DNA of 64,000 nt from Spongilla lacustris (GCA_949361645.1 OX442428.1:7352964-7416963); one strand, 5' to 3'. Positions 37,080 through 47,582 are shown, numbered from the stretch's first letter. Made by a program: numbers and translations. Notes: a model not told the origin generated them from the letters alone.

Positions 37080-37473
37080 CACAATACATACACATGGTTA
37101 AGTCTGTTCTAACTAGTGGATCCATGCATCAAGAACAGAAACTGGTATACATACACATGTTTATTCATATGCTAGGTACTGTACCACTTATCAGCAAATG
37201 TGAGGGGGAGATGGAGATAATGTGACTGAGGGAGATACGGTGGAGATGGAGGTGGTCAGCCCCAGATCCAGGAACTATACATGTAGATGGACACGTGCCG
37301 AATAAGCCGGAACAACCACATCAAAGCCAAAGGGCTTTTATATAAATGCACCCGCTACCGGCAAGCCCTTTTTAAATTTCTAATGATATTGGCGTATAGC
37401 TATACTAGTAAGCTATGCATGTCTATAATATAATAGCGCGCGCTTGAATTTTGCCGTGACACGTTGGCTAGCT

Positions 37474-37528
37474 ATGGTCAGTTGGGTACCAGTAATGCTA
37501 CTGCTTAGTAGCTACACCTCCTCTTCAG
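37474..37528 (+). CDS. Receptor gene C, exon 1, signal peptide
   Basis: The ATG at 37474 opens a hydrophobic leader (MVSWVPVMLLLSSYTSSS) and the exon ends in phase 1 at cttcag|gtaccg. Gene D has an exon with the same design at 45657-45726, also ending in phase 1. A type I receptor needs this leader to enter the ER. It is followed by a 58-nt intron. The start was chosen because it is the only ATG that gives a leader joined in phase to the Ig exon. Confidence 0.6.
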
Positions 37529-37586
37529 GTACCGGTAGGTCTATATGTGGTATTGGTGACCCATCGTGATGACCACACTTTGACAG

Positions 37587-37946
37587 TCGTACCTACTACA
37601 TGTAGGCAGCCTACATGTATACTCCAGGCTTGCCCAAGCGCTCCCGTTACCCTGGACTGTGCGACAAGCATTTCGTTGGGCCAAACGCGAACGTTTGACT
37701 TTCTCACAGTTCAAGTTAATGGAACGGGGGGCCACAAAGTCACAAAGTCCAACAGCGATCACAACAGTACCGAAAATCTCCCACTTCCAGATGGAACCAA
37801 CGCTACCGTCCGATGTTATATCACCCCCGAAACCATCCTTCTTCGTGTCTCCTTCACTGCTACACCGGACCTCAACGGAACGCTTCTTCGCTGCTACCCA
37901 GGTGATGGCACTAACCAGATGAACATATCGGTGATAGTCATTGAAG
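37587..37946 (+). CDS. Receptor gene C, exon 2, Ig-like domain
   Basis: Phase 1-1 exon ending attgaag|gtacgt. It reads ACPSAPVTLDCATSISLG, a B-strand-like cysteine region, then TVQVNG, LPLPDGTNATVRCYI, RVSFTATPDLNGTLLRCYPG and NISVIVIEG. The DLNGTLLRC element corresponds to the Ig F strand (D-x-G-x-x-x-C class), and the domain matches the exons of genes B and D. Several NxS/T sequons are present. The 5' boundary is the less certain part: the acceptor at 37586 (tttgacag) keeps phase with exon 1, whereas the position homologous to gene D's acceptor lacks AG. Confidence 0.6.
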
Positions 37947-38316
37947 GTACGTACGGAGGATTGCCAGCAATTAGGCCTACATGTAATGTGTATTGGTGTA
38001 CGTACGTACGGCTCCATACCAGAGGTAAGATCCAGGGATTTACCGCCCCTACCCCCTATCCACCCCCTAATTTGACTAACCCACCCCCTGGTTTACACAT
38101 GCCATGTCAAAATAAAACTGCATGGCATGCCATTTGGTGCAGAGGGAAGACTTTTATTTTTGCCCATATTTATATATATTTCGAAACCCAACCCCTAGCG
38201 TCTATTGCAAACTTGGCAGTAAATCCCTGAGATCATCTCTGAGCTTACATTGTACCTGGCGCGGGCTATATTGCTAACTCGTCACTCACTAATCAGACAC
38301 AATTAGCTATGTTGAT

Positions 38317-38317
<1 letters not shown>

Positions 38318-38364
<47 letters not shown>

Positions 38365-38404
38365 CACACACACACACACACACACACAAACCACACACAC
38401 ACAC
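38318..38404. repeat. (CA)n microsatellite in gene C intron
   Basis: CA runs with aaccacac interruptions between the Ig and FN3 exons; followed by a block (38406-38490) also found at 34014-34110. Confidence 0.85.
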
Positions 38405-38570
38405 AACAGGCTAGCTGCCTAAAAAGATTCCTCACTTATTACCACTCAGTTCATGGGGCCACACCTCCCACCTTCCATCATCTGCCACTGTGGCCAGAGG
38501 TGTGGCTAGAGGTGTGGCCAGAGGTGTGGTTAAGTGCATAGTGTCACTACATCCCCCACACCTCCACCAG

Positions 38571-38855
38571 GTCCCCCTCTAGTGGCACCTGTCAACCTCA
38601 CATTTAACCCCTCCACCACCACCCTTACATGGGAGGAGGCCCCTCAACAGCACAACATATCGTATATCTGTACTGCTACATACCCCAATGGCCGTGTCCA
38701 CACCACCAATGTGACCAATGGGACAACCATGGTGCACTATAATCTAGAAGATCTGAACATCTCTGGGAAGATCACCTTTGTGGTCCAGCCTGTGAACTGT
38801 GCAGGAGTAGGTCCTAGTGCTACCAACACCACCAACTGGATGTACACACCTCAAG
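38571..38855 (+). CDS. Receptor gene C, exon 3, FN3 domain
   Basis: A 285-nt phase 1-1 exon from CCACCAG| to ctcaag|gtacta. It encodes the same FN3 domain as genes A and B with the tryptophan (LTWEEAP) intact, plus YICTATYPNGRVHTT and VQPVNCAGVGPSATNTT. It is three codons shorter at the end, lacking PPT. The preceding 70 bp of intron is shared with gene A (160-230). This is the only FN3 copy of the family here that joins in frame to both neighbours. Confidence 0.75.
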
Positions 38856-38879
38856 GTACTAAGGGAGGAGTGTGGGTGA

Positions 38880-39017
38880 GAGTGCACACCATACCACACA
38901 CACACAACCACATACATGTACCACACATACACACACATACACACATGTACACACACAGTACATGAACACACAGCCACATACCACACACACACACACATCA
39001 CACACACACCACACACA

Positions 39018-39048
<31 letters not shown>

Positions 39049-39295
39049 AACACAAACACAAACACATACAGGACACACCATACAGACACACACACATGTA
39101 TACACACAGTACATGAACACATACAACTACAAACCACACACACACATACAAACACTAACACACACAGACACACACACCACTCATCCACACATGTACACAC
39201 ACACAGACACACCACACATACACACACATGTACCCACAGTACCACACACACACACACACACAAACACAAACACACACAGACACAGTAATGTGGCA
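38880..39295. repeat. CA-rich low-complexity intron
   Basis: About 400 bp of cacaca, cataca and catgtacacacac words. The open frames across it (Thr/His or Val/Cys repeats) are compositional artefacts. Intron 3 of gene C. Confidence 0.85.
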
Positions 39296-39352
39296 TGTAC
39301 CACACACATACCAGAGACGCTTGAACACTCAACTTTTGTAATTGTATCACAG

Positions 39353-39394
39353 AATTGGCCATCAACCCAAGTTCAAGTCCAGCTAACTCTAAAG
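39353..39394 (+). CDS. Receptor gene C, exon 4, stalk/linker exon
   Basis: A 42-nt phase 1-1 exon, tatcacag| to ctaaag|gtttgt, encoding ELAINPSSSPANSK. It matches the linker micro-exons of genes A and B in position and in its SSS core, and gene D's VLLTNNSNSSSADFA exon in length and acceptor (ttgtatcacag in both). It connects the FN3 domain to the membrane helix. Confidence 0.5.
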
Positions 39395-39426
39395 GTTTGT
39401 CTGAAATGTTTACAGAGGATTGGGGA

Positions 39427-39453
39427 AGGGGGGGGGGGGGGGGGGGGGGGGGA
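39427..39453. repeat. Poly-G run
   Basis: About 25 uninterrupted G shortly after the gene C linker exon donor; no flanking TIRs seen. Confidence 0.8.
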
Positions 39454-39567
39454 GTGTTTGAAAAACATTTCGATATAAGATACATGTAATTCACCATCAC
39501 AACAATTAAGTTCCACTGGAAACATAGACTGGCTTTCTTCCCATGCACTCATATACATGTATAACGG

Positions 39568-41371
39568 AGGGAGTATGTATGGAGGGAGTATATATGGAGG
39601 GAGTATATATGGAGGGAGTATATATGGAGGGAGTATATATAGAGGGAGTATATATGGAGGGAGTATATATGGAGGGAGTATACAGTATATGGAGGGAGTA
39701 TATATGGAGGGAGTATATATGGAGGGAGTATATATGGAGGGAGTATATATAGAGGGAGTATATATGGAGGGAGTATATATGGAGGGAGTATATATGGAGG
39801 GAGTATGTATGGAGGGAGTATATATGGAGGGAGTATATATAGAGGGAGTATATATGGAGGGAGTATATATGGAGGGAGTATATATGGAGGGAGTATATAT
39901 AGAGGGAGTATATATGGAGGGAGGGAGTATGTATGGAGGGAGTATATATGGAGGGAGTATATATGGAGGGAGTATATATAGAGGGAGTATATATGGAGGG
40001 AGTATATATGGAGGGAGTATATATGGAGGGAGTATATATGGAGGGAGTATATATGGAGGGAGTATATATGGAGGGAGTATATATAGAGGGAGTATATATG
40101 GAGGGAGTATATATGGAGGGAGTATATATGGAGGGAGTATGTATGGAGGGAGTATATATGGAGGGAGTATATATGGAGGGAGTATGTATGGAGGGAGTAT
40201 ATATGGAGGGAGTATATATGGAGGGAGTATATATGGAGGGAGTATATATGGAGGGAGTATATATGGAGGGAGTATATATGGAGGGAGTATATATAGAGGG
40301 AGTATATATGGAGGGAGTATATATGGAGGGAGTATATATGGAGGGAGTATATATGGAGGGAGTATATATGGAGGGAGTATATATGGAGGGAGTATATATA
40401 GAGGGAGTATATATGGAGGGAGTATATATGGAGGGAGTATATATGGAGGGAGTATGTATGGAGGGAGTATATATGGAGGGAGTATATATAGAGGGAGTAT
40501 ATATGGAGGGAGTATATATGGAGGGAGTATATATGGAGGGAGTATATATAGAGGGAGTATATATGGAGGGAGTATATATGGAGGGAGTATGTATGGAGGG
40601 AGTATATATGGAGGGAGTATATATGGAGGGAGTATATATGGAGGGAGTATATATGGAGGGAGTATATATGGAGGGAGTATATATAGAGGGAGTATATATG
40701 GAGGGAGTATATATGGAGGGAGTATGTATGGAGGGAGTATATATGGAGGGAGTATATATGGAGGGAGTATATATGGAGGGAGTATGTATGGAGGGAGTAT
40801 ATATGGAGGGGAGGGAGTATATATGGAGGGAGTATATATGGAGGGAGTATATATGGAGGGAGTATATATGGAGGGAGTATGTATGGAGGGAGTATATATG
40901 GAGGGAGTATATATAGAGGGAGTATATATGGAGGAGTGTATATGGAGGGAGTATATATGGAGGGAGTATATATGGAGGGAGTATATATGGAGGGAGTATA
41001 TATGGAGGGAGTATATATAAAAGGAGTATATATGGAGGGAGTATATATGGAGGAGTATATATGGAGGGAGTATATATGGAGGGAGTATATATGGAGGGAG
41101 TATATATGGAGGGAGTATATATGGAGGGAGTATATATAAAAGGAGTATATATGGAGGGAGTATATATGGAGGAGTGTATATGGAGGGAGTATATATGGAG
41201 GAGTGTATATGGAGGGAGTATATATGGAGGGAGTGTATATGGAGGGATTATATATGGAGGGAGTATATATGGAGGGAGTATATATGGAGGGAGTATATAT
41301 GGAGGGAGTATATATGGAGGGAGTATATATGGAGGGAGTATATATGGAGGGAGTATATATGGAGGGAGTAT
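39568..41371. repeat. 1.8-kb minisatellite, 15-bp unit ggagggagtatatat
   Basis: About 120 copies of a 15-bp unit with sparse variants (gtat for atat, agaggg for ggaggg, and one- or two-unit length slips such as tataaaagg near 41010 and 41128). Because 15 is a multiple of three and the unit has no stop in several frames, long frames appear on both strands (SIYGG on plus, IYTPS on minus); these are artefacts. The array occupies intron 4 of gene C. Confidence 0.95.
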
Positions 41372-41703
41372 AGTTTCTGTTGAAATTTTTACTGACAGAG
41401 ACATGCATCTGCCTGTTTGCCCTCCACCCCATGCTGGGAACTCATGGTGCAGTGTCACCTGTGCACAGCTGCCAACTTTATGTTCAAAGACAGCTGCATG
41501 CCCAAGTTCTTAGAAACCTCCAAGCAGCTCTCAACAGAGTCCTTTATGTAACAACTCCTTGCCCATTTCCATCTACCATGCCCACCAGGCACTCCTGCAT
41601 TACCTGTGGTCAGACTGTGCATACACAAACACTAGTAGGCCCCCATGGAAAAGTAATGCTGCATCATGCTGGGTGTGGCCAGGCTGAACCCTACTGCAGG
41701 TCT

Positions 41704-43035
41704 GATGTACATTGGTGTTCACCGAAAGAGGGGAAAAATGCAATAATGCACATTTTTGATAATATCTCATGAATGGTATATAATTATATCATGCCAATTA
41801 CATTTTTAGATTCAGCAGAGTGCATTCACATTTTAATTATGACTTGACAATTAATGCACCATAGTAAACAACTGCTGGTCAGGTTGGATGTTCAAGGCTA
41901 TAACTCCTCTATTGTTTGCACCAATTTTTTTTGTATGTACCCAATACAGGTGAGTACCTACAGTGTTGTGTTGAGCTCTTAAATCTCACTTGCTGTGGAG
42001 ATCGGTAGGAAAGTATGACTTTTCAGAGGGAGGGCGGGGCTTTGTGCTATTTCGGACAATTTAGGAATGAAAAGCATTCCATTGCATGAAGTAGTCCCAG
42101 TGTAGTATATTTTTTGTGTTAATGGAACACCAATTTATAATTAAAAAGCTTTTAAAATGCAGCCATTTTTGTTCATTTCTTGTGAATCTTAGTAGAGCAT
42201 CGGACTTGCTGACATCACCTAAACATTATTGTGCCATCATATCCCATTGGTTCTTTAAGAACACACGGCGTGTGTTCTTAAAGAACCAATGCAGCATAGC
42301 ATCAGAAGATCCGCGCTCAAGTACATGTAGATCAGGTGTTTCTGAAAATAGGCCAACGATAGCGCTATTGGCAGAGGCAGGAAGCAGCATGTTGCCATCA
42401 AAAAGAGGATGCAAATAGAAAGCTTTGCAAGCCATCGTAGCAAACTGGCACGCTCAAAAGTCGTCATCTGCTACAATATGCATGTAGAGCAAAACATCGT
42501 AAATGTATTGCTTGTGACGTATGTTACTATTTGTGGTACCAATATGCCTGTGTTTTTTAAGCTTTTCAGCTTTTGATTAATTATAAATCTGTGTTCCCAT
42601 TATAAAATTATACGTATACACGGGGACTGTTTCATGCAACAGAATACTTTTCATTCCTTAAGTCCAACTAAATTGTCCGAAATAGCACAAAGCCCCGCCC
42701 TCCCTCTCAAAAGTCATACTTTACTACCAATCTCCACAGTGTTTTACCAATCTCCACAGTGAGTGGGACATAAGACATACAAAAACAAATTGGTGCCTTA
42801 ACTGCAAACAATAGAGGAGTTATAGCCTTGAACATCCAACCTGACCAGCAGTTGTTTACTATGGTGCAATGCTTTTTTTTTACAAGTCATAATTAAATTA
42901 AAGAATGTACTATATGTTCAGAAATAGATGCTGAATCTGAAAATATAATTGGCATGATACCATTCATGAGATATTATCAAAAATGTGCATTATTGCATTT
43001 TTCTCCTCTGTTGGTGAACATCACTGTAGTACCAT
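41704..43035. mobile_element. 1.3-kb foldback element with 400-bp arms
   Basis: The left arm (41704-42105) and right arm (42615-43035) are inverted copies. Paired blocks include tgcaataatgcacatttttg, ataatatctcatgaatgg, caactgctggtcaggttgga, ctataactcctctattgttt and gggagggcggggctttgtgc. The 500-bp centre carries a perfect hairpin at 42245-42291 and no transposase. Terminal duplication is not clear. It is inserted in intron 4 of gene C. Confidence 0.7.
42245..42291. repeat. Perfect 22-bp-stem hairpin inside the foldback loop
   Basis: The stem begins cattggttctttaagaacac and its exact complement follows after a 3-nt loop. It is much better conserved than the surrounding arms, so it may be a separate, younger insertion or a functional structure. 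Confidence 0.7.
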
Positions 43036-43326
43036 GGCCTTAGTACACATTTATTATGACATCATCAGCACATCTTTAGCATTCCGAATGCTACAAAGCA
43101 GATGGCCAGTAAGCAGACCTTGGACGTAGCTAACTTTTGCCTTAAGACCACCCAAAGTACCAGGCCTAGCATGACCCCACAAAGGATGGCAACTGGTCAT
43201 ATGATGCAACCATGGCAACAGCTTATTTAGGCTGTGATGGACTGGCTTAGGTGCTGCAAGTACAGCACCAATGGATCTCCTGTACAGGGAAGCTTGGGAC
43301 CCCCACCTGGCCTCTGCCCATGTCTC

Positions 43327-43630
43327 CTTTGTGCTGAGGGGTCCTGTGTGCTGAGGGGTCCTTTGTGCTGAGGGGTCCTTTGTGCTGAGGGGTCCTTTGT
43401 GCTGAGGGATCCTTTGTGCTGAGGGGTCCTTTGTGCTGAGGGGTCCTTTGTGCTGAGGGGTCCTTTGTGCTGAGGGGTCCTTTGTGCTGAGGGGTCCTTT
43501 GTGCTGAGGGGTCCTTTGTGCTGAGGGGTCCTTTGTGTAAAGGGGTCCTCTGTGCTGAGGGGTCCTTTGTGCTGAGGGGTCCTTTGTGCTGAGGGGTCCT
43601 TTGTGCTGAGGGGTCCTTTGTGCTGAGGAC
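43327..43630. repeat. 17-bp minisatellite (gtgctgaggggtccttt)
   Basis: About 17 near-identical units just upstream of the gene C TM exon. The apparent minus-strand protein (STKDPSAQRTPQHKGPL) cycles through all three frames every 51 bp and is not credible. Confidence 0.9.
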
Positions 43631-43751
43631 CTATGGAGCATTTTTATCTCCTGTTGTGGTGAATGTGCTACAGAGAATACGTACAGAGTGTATGATATTA
43701 TGTGTATATGTGTATAAAAGTTTATTGTTCCTCTCATCTGTGTCTATATAG

Positions 43752-44405
43752 AAACTACCTCTTTGATGGAAGCCTTAGGCAGCTGTATAGCAGCTATTGA
43801 GTTATCAGTTGTTATAGTGTTGATATTTGTATGTATCTGGTTGAAGAAGAGGAGGCCAGTAAATGATCTAGAAGCAGCTGCTCATAACACCTCAGATGCT
43901 GGTCTAGTGAGTGATGATATGAACAAAGATGATGGTAGTATGAAGGTAGCAGCTGATGGTGCAGTAAAGAGTGATCAAGGAGAAGTAGCTGCTGACTGTG
44001 ATGGGCCAGATATGAACGGTGATGGACCAGATATGAACGGTGATGGACCAGATATGAACGGTGATGGACCAGATATGAACGGTGACGGACCAGATATGAA
44101 CGGTGACGGACCAGATATGAACGGTGACGGGCCAGATATGAACGGTGACGGGCTAGATATGAACAGTGATGGGCCAGATATGAATGTGTCAGGTGCTGGG
44201 CTAGTTCGTGATAAGGACATACAGGCCACAGCTGGCAGTGGTCCTAGACCAGATGGTGACAGTAAGAAGGTGGTACCTGTAGCAGCTGATGGTGATGATG
44301 AAGCTGGCAGTTCAGATGAAGCAGGCAGTTCAGATGACACAGAAAGGGATGGAGTAGTGCACACCACACAGCACAAGGAGGGCCATGACCTACGACAAAG
44401 AAAGG
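43752..44405 (+). CDS. Receptor gene C, exon 5, TM helix and DxNxDG-repeat tail
   Basis: The acceptor tatatag (phase 1) opens ETTSLMEALGSC. A TM helix follows (LSVVIVLIFVCIWL) with stop-transfer KKRRP. The cytoplasmic tail is strongly acidic and contains nine tandem 7-residue units, mostly GPDMNGD (44000-44190). DMNGDG fits the DxNxDG calcium-loop pattern seen in EF-hands and thrombospondin type 3 repeats, and consecutive units place acidic or Asn residues at loop positions 1, 3, 5 and 12. The 21-bp repeats keep frame, unlike the intronic minisatellites. No tyrosine motif is present. The exon ends RQRKG at gttagt, or at the TAG just beyond if unspliced. Confidence 0.65.
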
Positions 44406-44464
44406 GTTAGTAATGACTTATGATGTCATTTATAATTATAACCAGCATCCTTCTTGTCTTGCAG

Positions 44465-44478
44465 GATTCCAGCAATAA
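44465..44478 (+). CDS. Receptor gene C, terminal exon
   Basis: Acceptor cttgtcttgcag, phase 1, completes a glycine then reads FQQ and TAA. Gene D keeps the same 3' structure at 48945-48958 (FKQ stop) with the same gttagt donor and a conserved intron (gacttatgatgtcattta). With this exon the gene C coding sequence totals 1410 nt, an exact multiple of three (469 residues). Confidence 0.5.
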
Positions 44479-44889
44479 CTTCAGTATCACTTCCATCACC
44501 TTGCTTAGTACGATGCTTGTCTGTTAACGTTTGCAACTGGCTGTGTGTGTGTGCATGTAGTGTAGGTAACATGCTGAACGTCATATGCATTGTAAAAATT
44601 TACCATACGTTTGTGTTCCACTTTCAGGAATGTATAAATGGATAAAAGTGGTAATTACAATAACCGCATTGCTAAGTAGCTTTTAAAAATTAGCTACACT
44701 AGGAAAATAGTTTATAAATTAACCACAAGCAGTAAGTGCTCTTATATTAACGTGAGCTTATGTGTTGATGTAAATTAATTTTGATAATTAATTTAAATTA
44801 ACGAAAATGAATTTAATAATTCCCGATAACACCAAATTAAAACGTACCATTTTCGAGGCGTCCAAAAGTTCCACCATTTTCGTGACGTT

Positions 44890-45228
44890 TTGAAATATCA
44901 ACTATGTACATGTATGCATTTTAAGTTATATGTTGTGCTGCATGCATTGCGGGCGGTTTGCTTCACAAGGCTTGAACTCTGCATACTGATCTTCGGGGTT
45001 GGCTCCAGTCCAGACTATGAAGTCACGTGGAAGAAGTTGAAAGCCAAACGTCTGACCACAACTTCAAGTCGACTGGCGGTTAGCGAACGGTACCGTAAAA
45101 ACATGCAAGACAATGAGAATTGTTGCCAGCTGCAACACGGTGGCCTGCGGTGGATCAGATTGTCGTGCACACACAATACACGTATGGACACCATTGTGAC
45201 CTGCCACCCTGATGGCTGGGATTTTTAA
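44890..45228 (+). CDS. Unrecognised open frame, 112 codons
   Basis: The frame has more balanced composition than the flanking AT-rich DNA, especially SPDYEVTWKKLKAKR, LAVSERYRKNMQDNENCC and TIVTCHPDGWDF, with five cysteines in its second half. It sits between genes C and D. I see no signal peptide, no clear splice partner and no family match. It may be a stray exon or chance. Confidence 0.2.
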   Translation: MKYQLCTCMHFKLYVVLHALRAVCFTRLELCILIFGVGSSPDYEVTWKKLKAKRLTTTSSRLAVSERYRKNMQDNENCCQLQHGGLRWIRLSCTHNTRMDTIVTCHPDGWDF

Positions 45229-45656
45229 AATTATTATTATTATTATTTTTAAGAAGCACTGCACAGTAAAACTTATAGGCACTATTGGCAGTGCACTCGT
45301 TTTTGTATCTGCGTACAGTATATTACAAACAGATTGCTTTTCTATCACCGTAAAGATAATATTTGTAAGTGCATGATGCTATGGGTGCCACTCAAAGCAT
45401 CGTGCACTTATCTTTGGGTGACAAGGCCTCTGATTCATACCAGCTGATTGTGGGACCACTACATGTAAGTATTTGCTATTTGTACATGTGTACGTATAAA
45501 TGAGCAGCGTGCAGCGCTGCGCTGCATGCAGTTCAATAATTCAATCAGTATACTATAGTCATTGTTGCACTATCATATCTGAATCAAGCCAAGCCCAGAG
45601 AAAATATAGTACATGTAGGCCTATATAGATCAAGCACGAGCCAGTAATCCAACAAC

Positions 45657-45726
45657 ATGGGCTCTTTACTATCTTGGTCAGCGGCCTTTCTTGTCCTGTT
45701 ACTACGCAGCTGTACTTCCGCATCAG
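45657..45726 (+). pseudogene. Receptor gene D, exon 1, signal peptide
   Basis: ATG at 45657, leader MGSLLSWSAAFLVLLLRS followed by CTSAS, ending in phase 1 at gcatcag|gtaggg. The n-, h- and c-region layout is that of a cleavable signal peptide. It parallels gene C exon 1. The exon itself is intact, but gene D is disrupted downstream. Confidence 0.6.
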
Positions 45727-45820
45727 GTAGGGCTAGCTATATAGCATTGGTATATTTTTGTGCTAGGCCTGTTATAATTATAACTTTTGATCGATCGCTC
45801 GATCGGCTACGGCCGGCCAG

Positions 45821-46850
45821 TACTAAAGGCTTGTCCTGGCGCTGACGTCACCCTGACCTGTGAAGCCTTACGATCACTTACAGTTGAAGTTAACGGAAAA
45901 GGGAAAGGGGCAGTGGCGAGGTGGCTTGTCTGTCACTGGGGGGGCAAATACACAGACTGCCGCCCCCCCCCCCCCCCCCCCCCTCCCTCCCCCACGCACA
46001 CACACATAAACACACATGCTGCCTTTCTGTCAGAATGTCTTATCTCGTTACAGGGGCGGATGCAGGATTTTGGCGAGGAGGGGGTGGGTTCCACATGGAG
46101 AATTGACGCGTCGAGGACAGGGAAGGGCGCGCGCTTCGCGCGCGAAATTTTTTGTGATGCGCGTTCTAATTTTTCCACAGATTGTATTGGAAACTAAGGC
46201 AATCAACATGCACCAATAAATAGTGCCCTCTGTTCGAGCAGCACGATAACAACAAAAACTGGTAGCAATTAACACGTAGCCGATTCTAGATCTCATGACA
46301 TCAGTCAAGCCGAAGTTTGGGCCGGAACTATTTACAACCACATGAACAGAGCAATGTACTTGGACGTACGTAACCGTACTATTACGTAACAAATGCATAT
46401 CTCGTGGGGTAAAATCCCGCCTTCTTTCCTCCGATCGCCGACGTTCGCAATTGATGAACTCGTCCCCAGCATTATGACTCTATACTACATAAATAATCAT
46501 CATACAATCGTGTAATTTGCTTGGCGGCTGGTGCGCCCCTATCGTCATTTTGGCGCCCCCTTTTTAAGGCCAGCTGGGGGGGCAACTGCCCCCCCTGCCC
46601 CCCCGGCCACCTCGCCACTGGAAAGGGGGTCCTTTCGTCAGCTTCCTACGCAGCCATGATCGCGACAGTACCGAAAACCTCCCACTTCCCGATGGAACCA
46701 ACGCTACCGTCCAATGCTATATTAGTATTACCACCGAAACCATCCTCCTTCGTGTCTCCTTCACTCCTACACCGGACCTCAACGGAACGTCTCTGTACTG
46801 CTACTCTGAGGATGGCGCTGATACGAACCTAACAGTGATAGCCATTGAAG
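45821..46850 (+). pseudogene. Receptor gene D, Ig exon split by hAT-type insertion
   Basis: Acceptor ggccag (phase 1) leads into ACPGADVTLTCEALRSLTV, the counterpart of gene C's ACPSAPVTLDC. After the insertion at 45911-46620 the domain resumes (RDSTENLPLPDGTNATVQCY, RVSFTPTPDLNGTSLYCY) and ends ccattgaag|gtacaa. Exon length minus element and one target copy is 312 nt, a multiple of three, and the two halves are then in one frame with no stop. The insertion is therefore the only lesion in this exon. As it stands the frame enters poly-C element sequence and the domain cannot form. Confidence 0.7.
45911..46620. mobile_element. hAT-type non-autonomous element, 710 bp, in gene D Ig exon
   Basis: Perfect 15-bp inverted ends, cagtggcgaggtggc and gccacctcgccactg, are flanked by exact 8-bp duplications gaaagggg (45903-45910 and 46621-46628). 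Eight-base duplications and CAGTGGCG ends fit hAT elements. Inside are a 23-bp poly-C (45961-45983), a caggggcggatgcagg motif at about 46052 that could be the end of a nested relative, and gcgcgcttcgcgcgcg. No transposase is encoded. Confidence 0.9.
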
Positions 46851-47171
46851 GTACAACCATATGCATATCATTGACAATCATTTCATCGGGATGGACTAGG
46901 CCGTCCTGGCGTACTGTAGTATGTTGTGTTCGATCTTTTTTCTATAATGGGATTGGAAGGTATGTTTTGCATTGCAAAGATGCATCAGTGGACCCAATAT
47001 AATGCCTTTATGAACAAGGCAGAAACCTAACTTTAAAAACTCAGGGCAAAAACAACTCATAAAAAGCCTTGGACACTTACATTTTAATATTAAGATCTAC
47101 TTCTATAGCTTCTAGCTACTAGGTAGGTATGGAGGCGTGGTTAGGTGCATATTGTCATTATTCCTTACCAG

Positions 47172-47303
47172 GCAACTTGCACTATGATCTAGAAGATCTG
47201 AACATCTCTGGGAAGATCACCTTTGAGGTCCAGCCTGTGAACTGTGCTGGAGTAGGTCCTAATGCTACCACCTACTGGACGTACACACCACCAACACCTC
47301 AGG
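47172..47303 (+). pseudogene. Receptor gene D, truncated FN3 exon
   Basis: Acceptor ccttaccag, phase 1, reads GNLHYDLEDLNISGKITF then EVQPVNCAGVGPNA and TYWTYTPPTPQ, ending at cag|ggtact (donor phase as in genes A and B). Only the second half of the FN3 domain is present (44 codons instead of 98); strands A to C with the conserved tryptophan are missing. Frame and phase are kept, so the exon could still be spliced, but the fold would be incomplete. Confidence 0.6.
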
Positions 47304-47452
47304 GTACTAAGGGAGGAGGGAGGAGGGAGGAGGGAGCTCAAACATGTTTTGTTTTACTACACGCACGTTGACATAATTTTATGAACCCACCTGGTACACC
47401 ATGTATGCACACAACCACAACATTTGTATTAGCTTATGTGAAGCGGGCATGT

Positions 47453-47455
<3 letters not shown>

Positions 47456-47535
<80 letters not shown>
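47456..47535. repeat. (CA)n microsatellite in gene D intron
   Basis: About 78 bp of uninterrupted CA, shortly before the linker exon. Confidence 0.9.
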
Positions 47536-47537
<2 letters not shown>

Positions 47538-47582
47538 AAGACTATTCCCTTTGCTTACCTGTCTCTTGTTTTTGTATCACAG

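Larger units (their letters stand above)
35531..37110. repeat. Segmental duplication matching 1-2080
   Basis: Introns and exons correspond in order to the left edge of the window: the upstream intron, FN3 exon, micro-exon, TM exon, and tail debris followed by CA repeats. Differences are point changes and indels, including a missing duplicate TM/tail segment. This is a paralogous copy, gene B against gene A. Confidence 0.8.
39395..43751 (+). other. Gene C intron 4, repeat-filled, 4.4 kb
   Basis: The intron between the linker and TM exons holds a poly-G run, a 1.8-kb minisatellite, a 1.3-kb foldback and a 17-bp minisatellite. Segment 41385-41700 between them is moderately GC-rich with an open frame on the plus strand but no recognised domain. 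Confidence 0.5.

Noticed and set aside
38880..39548. Thr/His- and Val/Cys-rich frames
   Set aside because: CA/TG low-complexity DNA within an intron.
39506..41458. Long minus- and plus-strand open frames (up to 650 codons) of IYTPS or SIYGG repeats
   Set aside because: They are produced by a 15-bp minisatellite whose unit lacks stops in several frames on both strands; no start context, domain or flanking coding sequence supports them.
43054..43737. 227-codon minus-strand frame with STKDPSAQRTPQHKGPL repeats
   Set aside because: A 17-bp minisatellite read in rotating frames; a compositional artefact in gene C's intron.
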